Positions 26,907 through 35,295 of a stretch of 64,000 bases of DNA are shown in pieces (position 1 is the first letter of the stretch; the number at the start of each line of letters is the position of its first letter). The DNA comes from an uncultured Cohaesibacter sp. (GTDB lineage: Bacteria; Pseudomonadota; Alphaproteobacteria; Rhizobiales; Cohaesibacteraceae), in the NCBI RefSeq assembly GCF_963667045.1, contig NZ_OY762934.1, positions 1,915,501-1,979,500 on the forward strand, given 5' to 3'. Below the pieces are notes generated by a model. It was not told the DNA's origin. It saw only the letters and a program-made list of their open reading frames with translations, and did no database searches. The position numbers and the translations under genes were made by a program.

Positions 26907-28115
26907 TCAATAGGCGGCGTAGACATCAAGGGCGAAGTGGCGGGCATAGAGCTCGGCCAGCCGACCGCTCTTGGCCAGTTTCTGAAGGCCATAGTCAAGC
27001 AGATTGCCGACATCAGTGCGCCCTGCCTTATAGGCAAATGTCATGCCGTCGCCGAAGAAATAGTCGTCATAATAGGGCTTGCCTGCGAAGCGGAAGATGC
27101 CGCTGCGCTCAGTTGCCAACGGCAACAGCTGGAAGGCGTCGCCGAAGATCGCAGTGACCTTGCCCTCGGCCAGCAGCGCCCGGGCAGCATGCAGGTCATT
27201 GACCGGCACGCGGTTGATCCTCTCGAAATAGGCCCTCAGAAATGCCTCATGCGCCGAACCGCCGATGAAGGCGATTGGCTGGTCTTCCATCGATGCGACA
27301 TCCGTTTTCAAGGCGGTTTCGGCAATGGTCAGAAATCGGCCGGGCCGCTTCAGGAACACGTTGGAAAAGGCGACCTTGTCCTGCAGATCCGGATGGCGCG
27401 CAAGACCGGCCAATGCCGCATCCGCCTCGCCATTGGCCAGCAGATCGGGAATGGTCTCGAATGGCACGACCTTGATCGTGCAGGCGATGTTCATCTGTTC
27501 GCAGAAGGACCGGGCCAGCTCAATGTGATAGCCGATTGGCGCACCTGTCCTGTCGCGGAGGTTGAACGGCGCAAACCCGTCTGCCGTCACCAGGCGCAAG
27601 CCATCCTCCAGCAGGGTTTCATCGGGCTGGCGCAACCGCCGATGGATGTCGATGAAACCGGTGAAATCCGATTTGGCCCAGCCTTCGCTTTCGACCGGCT
27701 CTTCGGTGAGCGTAGACCGCGGGGTAAGCGCGTTGTTGACATTTTCTTCAGCGTCAACACCACCATCGGTTCTGGCATCGCCCCCGGCTGTGCCGCCGTC
27801 CTGTTGCGGCATGTCACCGGGCTGAATGATCTGGAACTCGGGCGGCTGGTCGCTGTTTGCCTGCGCAAGCACGATGGGGGCGGCAGAGTAAGCCGGTGCA
27901 AGCCCTGCCATCTGGGCCGAAACCGGCGCGATGGCGACGAAGATCAGCACGATCGGAGCACCTAGGAACAGCGCAGCAAACCGTCCGCCTATGGCGACAA
28001 GCTGTCGGATTGACCGGAACAGGCAGCAAAAAAGCACGGAAGAGATGCGACAAAATCCCGCACAACGAGAAATTACATCAATTAAAAGTGGATTAATGTT
28101 GATTGTACAATCCAT
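26907..28115 (-). CDS. Periplasmic solute-binding protein, family 3
   Basis: 402 residues. A hydrophobic signal or anchor (FLGAPIVLIFVAIAPVSA, about 50-67) follows an unusually long N-terminus, so the true start is probably further in. After an acidic, Pro/Gly-rich linker, residues about 165-400 form a type II periplasmic binding domain: LRLVTADGFAPFNLRDRTGAPIG at the start and VPFETIPDLLANGEADAALAG for the hinge region. No permease is adjacent, so it may be an orphan binding protein or a signalling-type domain. Divergent from the glycosyltransferase gene. Confidence 0.75.
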   Translation of the reverse strand: MDCTININPLLIDVISRCAGFCRISSVLFCCLFRSIRQLVAIGGRFAALFLGAPIVLIFVAIAPVSAQMAGLAPAYSAAPIVLAQANSDQPPEFQIIQPGDMPQQDGGTAGGDARTDGGVDAEENVNNALTPRSTLTEEPVESEGWAKSDFTGFIDIHRRLRQPDETLLEDGLRLVTADGFAPFNLRDRTGAPIGYHIELARSFCEQMNIACTIKVVPFETIPDLLANGEADAALAGLARHPDLQDKVAFSNVFLKRPGRFLTIAETALKTDVASMEDQPIAFIGGSAHEAFLRAYFERINRVPVNDLHAARALLAEGKVTAIFGDAFQLLPLATERSGIFRFAGKPYYDDYFFGDGMTFAYKAGRTDVGNLLDYGLQKLAKSGRLAELYARHFALDVYAAY

Positions 28116-28195
28116 AAAGTGCTCTTTTTGATCTACTCTAATCGGAATATTTGCTGATGTTTACTTTGATATAAAATTATTGATCTGCCTTTGTC

Positions 28196-31100
28196 ATGAA
28201 CTTTCTGAACAAAGCCACCACTGAAGCTTCGGCGACGTCCCTGCAGGATGGGACGGTTGCATCCGCATGGCAGGTGGGGCAAGGGCCTCCCCCCGACCCG
28301 GGGGAATCGGCGACCAACAGCCACGGGCCACTGCCCTTTCATCTCTCCATTCTCACATCATGCAAGGGCACCTGTGGTCCTTCCCTTGAAGCCTTTCTGC
28401 TGGAGGCAGCCCGGCGGGGAGACGACCCGACCAAACGCTGGATACGGGAAGGCAAGCTGGATGAGGCGCTCTATTTTGCCACGGCAGCACGGCATCTGGG
28501 TGTGCCCTTCGTCGCCAGACCTTCGATTGCGTCGGTTTATCCCGTGCCGGACAATTGGCCCGTCGAGAAACTCGACACCTTCACCTGGCTTCTCGCCAAA
28601 CCCTTTGCCCGGCTGAATGACACGCCCCCCATGTCGGACACGCTCTATCTTTGTGCTCCGCAAGGCGAGGAGCTGGACCGGCTGGCCCTGCGGCTCAGCG
28701 AGGATGACGCCCTCAGGCGGCGGGTGCGGCTGACCACACCAACACAGCTGAGAGCCCTGCAGCGTGCGTCCGCCTCCAACGCGGTCATGAACCGGCATGT
28801 GTTCCGGTTGCAACTGGATTACCCTCACCTGTCGGCGCACCAGAAGCTTTCGATCCACCATTCCGTCTTGCTTATTACTCTCCTTACGCTGATCATTGCC
28901 GGTGCCCTGCTGCTGCTTCCCCTCGGCATCGCACTCAACTTGCTGACCATTGCTGTGTTCCTGACGATGAGCACGCTGCGGCTCATTTCTGTGCAGCGGT
29001 TACCCTATACCCGGGCCATGCAGGCGAAGCGCCTTCAGGCTTTGCTCGATCCGGTAAGGGAGACATCAACTCCCACCGATTGGCCCAGCTATGCGGTGAT
29101 GGTGCCGCTGTTTCATGAGGGGCGCATGGTGTCGGATCTGGTCGATGCGCTGTGCAAGCTCGACTACCCGCGTGACCGTCTGACCTGCTATCTGCTACTT
29201 GAGGAGGAAGACGATGAAACCCGAAGCGCACTGAACAAGATCCGCCTGCCCGCCTTCATCGAACAGGTCACTGTGCCAAGAGGCGGGCCGCAGACAAAAC
29301 CCAAGGCGCTGAATTACGCCCTGTCCTTCGTGCAATCGGACCTCACCGTCATCTATGATGCAGAAGACCGACCGGATCCGCAGCAGCTCAAGATTGCCGC
29401 CCTCACAATGATAAGGGGTGGTCCGTCGCTGGCCTGCCTTCAGGCGAGGCTGGCCATCGACAATGCCCACAGCAATTTCCTGACGCGCCAGTTCGCCATC
29501 GAATATGCGGCCCTGTTTGACGGCCTGCTGCCGTTTCTGGCCTTTGACCGGCTGGTCGTTCCGCTCGGAGGCACCTCCAATCACTTCCGCACCCATGTAC
29601 TCAAGCAGATTGGCGGCTGGGATCCCTACAATGTGACCGAGGATGCAGATCTGGGGCTGCGCCTGTCGCGCTTTGGCTATCACATCGAGACCATCGCCAG
29701 CGACACCTGGGAGGAAGCGCCGGAAAGCTATTCGATATGGCTCAAGCAACGGACCCGCTGGTTCAAGGGCTGGATGCAGACATGGGTCGTGCATATGCGC
29801 CACCCCGGCCAGCTCTATCGCGAGCTCGGCGGGGGGCGCTTTCTCTCGTTCCACATCATGATCGGCAGCATGCTGCTGTCCACTCTCATTCATCCGCTCT
29901 ATTTCCTCACCTTCGGCATCACCCTCTGGGGTCTGGTCACCTATGGCAGCGCCAACGGTGAGCTGTTCTTCATTCTTCTGGCCTTCAACCTGATCAACCT
30001 CACCCTTGGCTATGGTGCGGTGATGCTGCTCGGTGCCATATGGGGACGGCGGCGCTATGGCTTCCGTCTGCTCTCGGTTCTTGAAATGCCCATCTACTGG
30101 TTGCTGATGACACCGGCGGCATGGCGTGCCCTCTATCAACTGATGCGAGACCCGCACCATTGGGAGAAAACCGCCCACGGCCTGTCCGGCAACCGGTCCC
30201 GGGGGCAGCAGGTCCAGGTTAGCTCTGGTAACGGTGGCTGCAATGTGCCACTTTCGGGCAGATTCAAAAGCCATTTCAGACGGAGGCCCTTTTCCATGCG
30301 CCGTGATCCATCAACCCCCAAGGGGACCTTGCACACGCTCACCATTTCCTCAAAGGCTCTTGAGGCCAATCTGCTGGGTGACGTGAGCGACCGGGAGGTC
30401 ATCGTCTATGTTCCCGACGGGCACGACGGAGCCGGGTTGCCGCTGCTGGTCGATCTGGTCGGCTTTACCGCCGGGGGGCCTGCACATGTCAACTGGAAGA
30501 ACTTCGGAGAAAATGTGCCCGAACGCCTCGACCGGCTGATCGCATCGGGAGACATGCCGCCAGCCGTGGTGGCCTTTCCCGATTGCTTCACCCGCCTTGG
30601 CGGCAACCAGTATGTCAATTCGGCAGCCATGGGCAACTGGGAAGACTTCCTCATCGCCGACATGACACCGGCCATCGAAGCACAATTTGGCTGCGGTGGA
30701 GCGGGCAAACGTGGCGTGTTCGGCAAATCGTCGGGCGGCTATGGCTCGATCCTGCATGCGATGAAACACGCGGATTTCTGGTCAGCAGCAGCCTGCCTTT
30801 CGGGCGATATGGCCTTCGAGCTTTGTTATCTGCCGGACATGCCGAACCTGCTGCGCGCCCTTGCCCGCAAGAACAATTCCATTGAAGACTTCCTCACCGA
30901 CTTCGAGGACGGGCCGAAATATGACGGCAAGGACATTCATGCCCTGATGACGCTGGCCATGGCGGCAAGCTATGACCCGGACCCTTCCGCCTTCTGCGGC
31001 GTCCGTCTGCCGGTCGCAATGCATGACTGCTCGCTGATCGAGGCGCGCTGGGAAAACTGGCTGCAGTGGGACCCGGTGGTGCTGGCCGACAGGGCCGAGG

Positions 31101-31312
31101 TGATCGACAATCTGAAAGCCCTCAAGGGGTTGTGGATCGAATGCGGCTATGTGGACCAGTATAATCTGGTCTATGGTGCCCGCCGCCTGCACGCCAAGCT
31201 GGAAAAGGCCGGAGTGGACCATATCTACGAAGAATTCCCGGACAACCACTCCTCAATCGACTATCGCATGGACCGGTGTCTGCCGTTCCTTGTCCGGGCG
31301 CTGGAAGATTGA
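28196..31312 (+). CDS. Glycosyltransferase family 2 protein fused in frame to an esterase-like domain
   Basis: 1038 codons without a stop, holding two usually separate proteins. Residues 1-690: an N-terminal GSPII_E-like region, two or so membrane helices (about 222-265), a GT2 catalytic domain with DAED (about 388), TEDADLGLRL (about 481) and KQRTRWFKGW (about 516), then more membrane helices. Residues about 701-1038 are an enterochelin-esterase-like alpha/beta hydrolase with VFGKSSGGYGS (nucleophile about 844) and a C-terminal DNHSSIDYR. ATG 30296 (codon 701) has GGAGG nine bases upstream, so the esterase could also be made alone. A transferase that exports or builds a surface glycan plus a deacylating esterase is a plausible pairing but not shown. 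Confidence 0.75.
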   Translation: MNFLNKATTEASATSLQDGTVASAWQVGQGPPPDPGESATNSHGPLPFHLSILTSCKGTCGPSLEAFLLEAARRGDDPTKRWIREGKLDEALYFATAARHLGVPFVARPSIASVYPVPDNWPVEKLDTFTWLLAKPFARLNDTPPMSDTLYLCAPQGEELDRLALRLSEDDALRRRVRLTTPTQLRALQRASASNAVMNRHVFRLQLDYPHLSAHQKLSIHHSVLLITLLTLIIAGALLLLPLGIALNLLTIAVFLTMSTLRLISVQRLPYTRAMQAKRLQALLDPVRETSTPTDWPSYAVMVPLFHEGRMVSDLVDALCKLDYPRDRLTCYLLLEEEDDETRSALNKIRLPAFIEQVTVPRGGPQTKPKALNYALSFVQSDLTVIYDAEDRPDPQQLKIAALTMIRGGPSLACLQARLAIDNAHSNFLTRQFAIEYAALFDGLLPFLAFDRLVVPLGGTSNHFRTHVLKQIGGWDPYNVTEDADLGLRLSRFGYHIETIASDTWEEAPESYSIWLKQRTRWFKGWMQTWVVHMRHPGQLYRELGGGRFLSFHIMIGSMLLSTLIHPLYFLTFGITLWGLVTYGSANGELFFILLAFNLINLTLGYGAVMLLGAIWGRRRYGFRLLSVLEMPIYWLLMTPAAWRALYQLMRDPHHWEKTAHGLSGNRSRGQQVQVSSGNGGCNVPLSGRFKSHFRRRPFSMRRDPSTPKGTLHTLTISSKALEANLLGDVSDREVIVYVPDGHDGAGLPLLVDLVGFTAGGPAHVNWKNFGENVPERLDRLIASGDMPPAVVAFPDCFTRLGGNQYVNSAAMGNWEDFLIADMTPAIEAQFGCGGAGKRGVFGKSSGGYGSILHAMKHADFWSAAACLSGDMAFELCYLPDMPNLLRALARKNNSIEDFLTDFEDGPKYDGKDIHALMTLAMAASYDPDPSAFCGVRLPVAMHDCSLIEARWENWLQWDPVVLADRAEVIDNLKALKGLWIECGYVDQYNLVYGARRLHAKLEKAGVDHIYEEFPDNHSSIDYRMDRCLPFLVRALED

Positions 31313-31321
31313 GATCCGGCA

Positions 31322-31342
31322 TGAGGGGACCCGGTCCCCTCA
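31322..31342 (+). terminator. Hairpin after the glycosyltransferase/esterase ORF
   Basis: TGAGGGGAC, loop CCG, GTCCCCTCA: nine perfect pairs starting ten bases after the stop. No long T-run follows. Confidence 0.55.
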
Positions 31343-31511
31343 CTGTCTGGCCGTGCTGCCTTTTCCTCCTCCTTTTGCCACTCTTCCCGACGCTCTGCAC
31401 AATCGGACAAAGCGGGTGCGAATATCGGTTTACCTCGGCGCGGCAAATCAGATAGGGTCGCGGCACACGGTTTGTTAACCATCTTCCTTCACCAGACACC
31501 CAAGCGCTTTC

Positions 31512-33440
31512 ATGCCCCCTCACGCCCAGCCTCTTCCTGCCAGTGATGACGACGCCTTTGCAACGGAGCTGTTCGAACCGACGGATGGCCTGTTGCTAGA
31601 CGCCTCAGCCGATCCGCAAGAGCAGGCACGGCAGATGCTCAAGACGGTCTATGGCTACGACCAGTTTCGCGGACGCCAGGCCGAGGTCATCGACAGTCTG
31701 CTGGCTGGCAAGAGCACCCTTGCCGTGATGCCGACAGGCATGGGCAAGAGCGTCTGCTTCCAGATCCCGGCGCTGCTGTTCGGTGGTCTGACCCTTGTCG
31801 TCTCACCCCTGGTGGCGCTGATGGAAGATCAGGTGATGGCGCTCAAACTGCTCGGCATTGCGGCGGACAGCATCAACAGTTCCCGCTCGCGCGAGGGCAA
31901 TGTGTCGGTCTGGCGCAAGGTGGCCGCAGGCGAGATCCGCCTGCTCTATATTGCGCCGGAACGGCTGATGACAGAGCGGATGCTGGCGGCCCTCGCCAGG
32001 CTGCCGGTCCGTCTGATCGCCATTGACGAGGCCCATTGCATCTCTCGCTGGGGCCCGAGCTTCCGGCCCGACTATGAAGGGCTGACCCGGCTGACGGATT
32101 TCTTCCCCAGGACACCGATTGCAGCCCTCACCGCCACGGCTGATGAAGCCACTCGAGAGGATATCGCCGAAAAGCTGTTTCCCCGCACCCTTGCCGGCGA
32201 GCGCGATGGCAATGTCATCGTCTCGGGCTTCGACCGCCCCAACATCCGCCTGTCCGTCCAGTTGCGCAACGACTGGAAGAAGCAGTTGCTCGACTTTGTC
32301 GAAGCGAGGCGCGACCAGTCGGGCATCGTCTATTGCCTTTCCCGCCGCAAGACCGAGGAAACCGCAGAACTCCTCAAGGAGCACGGCATCAAGGCCTTTG
32401 CCTATCATGCTGGCATGGACAGCAACATCCGGGCGGCCCATCAGGCCCTTTTCATGCGGGAAAGCGGCACGGTGATGGTGGCCACCATCGCCTTCGGAAT
32501 GGGCATCGACAAGCCGGACGTGCGTTATGTGTTCCATACCAATCTGCCGTCCAACATGGAGGCCTATGCGCAGGAAATCGGGCGCGCCGGACGCGACGGC
32601 GAGCCATCCGAGGCGATGATGCTCTATGGCCTTGACGACATCCGGATGCGGCGCAGCTTCATCGACAATGAAGGCGGAGACGAGGATCATCTGGCCCGCG
32701 AGCACAAGCGGCTTGATGCGCTGATCGCCTATTGCGAAGCGCCGTCCTGTCGCCGCCAGTCCTTGCTGGTCTATTTCGGCGAGACGATCGAGCCCTGCAA
32801 CAACTGCGATGTCTGTCTTGATCCACCCGAGCTGAAGGAAGGCACCAGCGAGGCCCTGAGCCTCATCGAGGTAGCCGAACAGACAGGCGAGATTTTCGGC
32901 GCGGTGCAACTGATCGACATCCTGCGCGGCCTCACCCACGAGAAGATCAAGAAATACGGCCACCACAAGCTCGCCTGCCATGGCACCGGCAAGTCCACTT
33001 CGAAGGAAGACTGGCGCGCCATCCTGCGCCAGATGGTAGCGGCCAACTTCCTGCGCCTCGACATTCAGAACCACGGAGCCCTCAAGCTCACGGCCAAGTC
33101 GGACCAGCTCAAGAAGAACGAGATCCGCTTTTCCTACCGGACCGACGTGATGGCCCCCAGTGAGCTCATCCGCCCCAAACGCGCCAAGAGCAACCTGCCG
33201 GAACTGGACAATGCCGACAAGGACCTCTACGAGGCCCTGCGGGCGGCCCGATCGGATTTGGCGCGAGAGCACAAGGTGCCGGCCTATGTGATTTTCACGG
33301 ACAAGACGCTGGCTGACATGGCCATTCAAAAGCCGACGACGCGCCCGGATTTCCTGCTCATCCACGGGGTTGGCAGCTCCAAGCAGCGCAAGTTCGCCGA
33401 TGCTTTCATCGATGTCATCGAAAACTGGCTAAACATATAG
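31512..33440 (+). CDS. recQ: ATP-dependent DNA helicase RecQ
   Basis: 642 residues. Superfamily 2 helicase: Walker A MPTGMGKS (about 75), IDEAHCISRWG (Walker B and aromatic-rich loop), SAT-type LTATADEAT, and motif VI QEIGRAGRDG. Zinc-binding Cys occur in CEAPSCRRQ and CNNCDVC, followed by the winged-helix RQC domain and a C-terminal HRDC domain (about 570-640, ARSDLAREHKVPAYVIFTDKTL). It unwinds 3'-5' in recombination and fork repair. The first 35 residues are extra relative to the core and the start is uncertain. Confidence 0.93.
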   Translation: MPPHAQPLPASDDDAFATELFEPTDGLLLDASADPQEQARQMLKTVYGYDQFRGRQAEVIDSLLAGKSTLAVMPTGMGKSVCFQIPALLFGGLTLVVSPLVALMEDQVMALKLLGIAADSINSSRSREGNVSVWRKVAAGEIRLLYIAPERLMTERMLAALARLPVRLIAIDEAHCISRWGPSFRPDYEGLTRLTDFFPRTPIAALTATADEATREDIAEKLFPRTLAGERDGNVIVSGFDRPNIRLSVQLRNDWKKQLLDFVEARRDQSGIVYCLSRRKTEETAELLKEHGIKAFAYHAGMDSNIRAAHQALFMRESGTVMVATIAFGMGIDKPDVRYVFHTNLPSNMEAYAQEIGRAGRDGEPSEAMMLYGLDDIRMRRSFIDNEGGDEDHLAREHKRLDALIAYCEAPSCRRQSLLVYFGETIEPCNNCDVCLDPPELKEGTSEALSLIEVAEQTGEIFGAVQLIDILRGLTHEKIKKYGHHKLACHGTGKSTSKEDWRAILRQMVAANFLRLDIQNHGALKLTAKSDQLKKNEIRFSYRTDVMAPSELIRPKRAKSNLPELDNADKDLYEALRAARSDLAREHKVPAYVIFTDKTLADMAIQKPTTRPDFLLIHGVGSSKQRKFADAFIDVIENWLNI

Positions 33441-33552
33441 TTTCTCTCATAGATTAGGCAGCCACAAAGATTGTGGCTAGTTGCAGTGTTATTATTCTGG
33501 AGCTGATTTGCGGCGCTCTCGTCGTCGCTTGGCCATCTAGACAAGAGAATAA

Positions 33553-33885
33553 ATGCCCAACGAACTCGATCTTGCAACGATCTTCCTGCCTCGGAAATTG
33601 CCTATATCGTGGGCGCGGCCACATTTATCTGTTTGTGGTTCCCATCCTCCCACCTGCCAGCCCTGATCTACCTGACACTCGGCTTCCTTTTGATGACCTA
33701 TGGCGCGACACGGCCCGGTTGGGAGAGTGGGCCAGTGTTCCGCAAAGCATCTGGCAGATGAGCAGCCGTTGCCAGCGATGCCGAGGGCACTTGCAGCAGT
33801 TGATCAATGCCGCGGATCAGGCGCTCTATCAGAGCCAAGGCAAAAGGGCGCAATCGGGTGGAATTGGTGCACACCGGCAGAGCAG
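33553..33885 (+). pseudogene. Decayed diguanylate cyclase (GGDEF) gene
   Basis: The N-terminal part reads, after one frameshift, MPNELDLATIFL then ASEIAYIVGAATFICLWF and a further hydrophobic stretch, like the membrane domain of a GGDEF protein. From about 33765 the end of a GGDEF domain appears, spread over frames: ASDAEGT, then LQQLINAADQALYQSQGK, then GRNRVELVHT. The central catalytic part is absent, so an internal deletion plus at least three frameshifts have destroyed the gene. The strings ADQALY and GRNRV are hallmark C-terminal GGDEF motifs. Confidence 0.75.
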
Positions 33886-34069
33886 CCTGCCCCCTCTCTC
33901 TTTTTCACCCGTCTGCCGTCTGCCCTTCACGTCTTCTCAAACCGGCGTGATTGCCGTGTCGCCGACGAAACTACGCCACAATGTGCCGACACAGTGCCCT
34001 TCTGCCTGATGGAGGTCATCGAGACAACACCTGCATGCGGGCCACTGGTTTCATGATCGGGAGGATATC

Positions 34070-34750
34070 ATGCTCATCCGTCGCTTTAGACGTTCGCGCC
34101 TTGCTACGCAGTTTCTGGCTACACCATTTTTGGCGCTGGCCCTTTGGGCCCTTGCCCTGCTTCCCCTTTCGCTCGCCCTGACGACGTCCCCGGTCAACGC
34201 GCAGCAGACGCTGAAGACCGCGATCTTTGCCGGTGGCTGTTTTTGGTGTGTGGAGAGCGATTTCGACCATGTTCCGGGCGTTGTAGAAACGATCTCCGGC
34301 TATTCAGGCGGCAGCAGCACCGAGAATGTCACCTACAAGAACCATACGGCCGCCGGGCACCGGGAAGTGGTCAAGATCTCCTATGACAGCAGCAGGATCA
34401 GCTACAATGCCCTACTTGACATTTTCTGGCGCTCGGTTGATCCGACAGACAAGGATGGCCAGTTCTGCGACCGGGGACACAGCTACACGACGGCGATCTA
34501 CACATTGAATGAAGAGCAGGAGCAGATCGCCAAGGCCTCAAAGGCGGCGCTTGAAGCAAGCGGCAAGCTCTCTGCCCCGATTGCTACAGAGATTGCGCCC
34601 GCCGGACCATTCTTTGCGGCCGAGGATTATCATCAGAACTATTATGCCAAGAATCCCGTGCGCTATACCTATTATCGCTTTGCCTGCGGGCGCGATGCCC
34701 GCATCAAGCAGCTCTGGGGCGAGGAAGCCCATATGGGCATCGAGAAGTAA
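34070..34750 (+). CDS. msrA: Peptide-methionine (S)-S-oxide reductase, exported
   Basis: 226 residues; ATG with GGGAGG six bases upstream. The catalytic motif is GGCFWCVESDF (about residue 58) with the essential Cys in GCFW, then YSGGSSTENVTYK and the family's GHREVV. A signal peptide is clear: RRFRR, a hydrophobic stretch and PVNAQQ at about residue 44, so the enzyme should act in the periplasm, repairing oxidised Met in exported proteins. No msrB is adjacent or fused. A hairpin follows 18 bases after the stop. Confidence 0.92.
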   Translation: MLIRRFRRSRLATQFLATPFLALALWALALLPLSLALTTSPVNAQQTLKTAIFAGGCFWCVESDFDHVPGVVETISGYSGGSSTENVTYKNHTAAGHREVVKISYDSSRISYNALLDIFWRSVDPTDKDGQFCDRGHSYTTAIYTLNEEQEQIAKASKAALEASGKLSAPIATEIAPAGPFFAAEDYHQNYYAKNPVRYTYYRFACGRDARIKQLWGEEAHMGIEK

Positions 34751-34767
34751 TCTTGCAGAAAGGGGAA

Positions 34768-34804
34768 ACAGGGCGGCCCTTTGAGGCTGTCCTTCCGCCC
34801 CTGT
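34768..34804 (+). terminator. Likely terminator of msrA
   Basis: ACAGGGCGG and CCGCCCCTGT pair across an 18-base loop with one bulge, and CTGCTGCCTTTTTG follows, giving a T-run. Confidence 0.5.
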
Positions 34805-34948
34805 CTGCTGCCTTTTTGTCCTTATTCAGGCCTTGCTGAAAAGACAATTTCCCCACCAGGCCTTTTGCTCTAGGCTCGGCGCGCGCTAATGATCGATTCC
34901 CCCGATCCGGTCTCCCTCAGTGACCATATGATAGCAAGGACAATAGGC

Positions 34949-35290
34949 ATGAAACTCTTCGGCATCAAAAGCTGCGATACCTGCCGCAAGGCACTCAAGA
35001 GGCTGGAACAGGCAGGCAAGCCTGCCGTCTTTGTGGATTTGCGCGGAGATAGCTTTAGTGCCGACGATCTGGACCGCTGGATCGACAAGCTCGGCTGGGA
35101 ATTGTTGCTGAACCGGAAATCGACGACCTGGAGAGCCCTTGCCGATGACGACAAGGCGGACATCGACAGGGAAAAGGCTCGCGCCCTGATGCTTGCCAAT
35201 CCGACCCTCATCAAGCGCCCCGTTATCGAGGCGGGCGATGATATCGTCGTGGGATTTGGCAGCGCCCAACAGGTCACCCTGCTGAGTTGA
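34949..35290 (+). CDS. ArsC/Spx family protein (YffB-like)
   Basis: 113 residues from the ATG at 34949, with AAGGA eight bases upstream; an upstream ATG at 34889 is less likely. Thioredoxin-like ArsC/Spx fold with the redox motif SCDTCRKA (C-x-x-C) near residue 9 and the C-terminal RPVIEAGDDIVVGF strand-loop. The lack of a full arsenate-binding Arg set makes true arsenate reduction doubtful; related YffB-type proteins have unclear roles. It converges with the diguanylate cyclase gene, six bases apart. Confidence 0.8.
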   Translation: MKLFGIKSCDTCRKALKRLEQAGKPAVFVDLRGDSFSADDLDRWIDKLGWELLLNRKSTTWRALADDDKADIDREKARALMLANPTLIKRPVIEAGDDIVVGFGSAQQVTLLS

Positions 35291-35295
35291 CGCCG

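Noticed and set aside
26937..27965. 342-codon plus-strand frame opposite the binding-protein gene
   Set aside because: Shadow frame; the minus-strand protein has a proper signal and fold.
29195..30274. 359-codon minus-strand frame opposite the glycosyltransferase
   Set aside because: Shadow frame with no domain; the plus strand carries all GT2 motifs.
31803..33365. 520-codon antisense frame opposite recQ
   Set aside because: Typical shadow of a GC-rich gene; recQ motifs on the other strand are complete.
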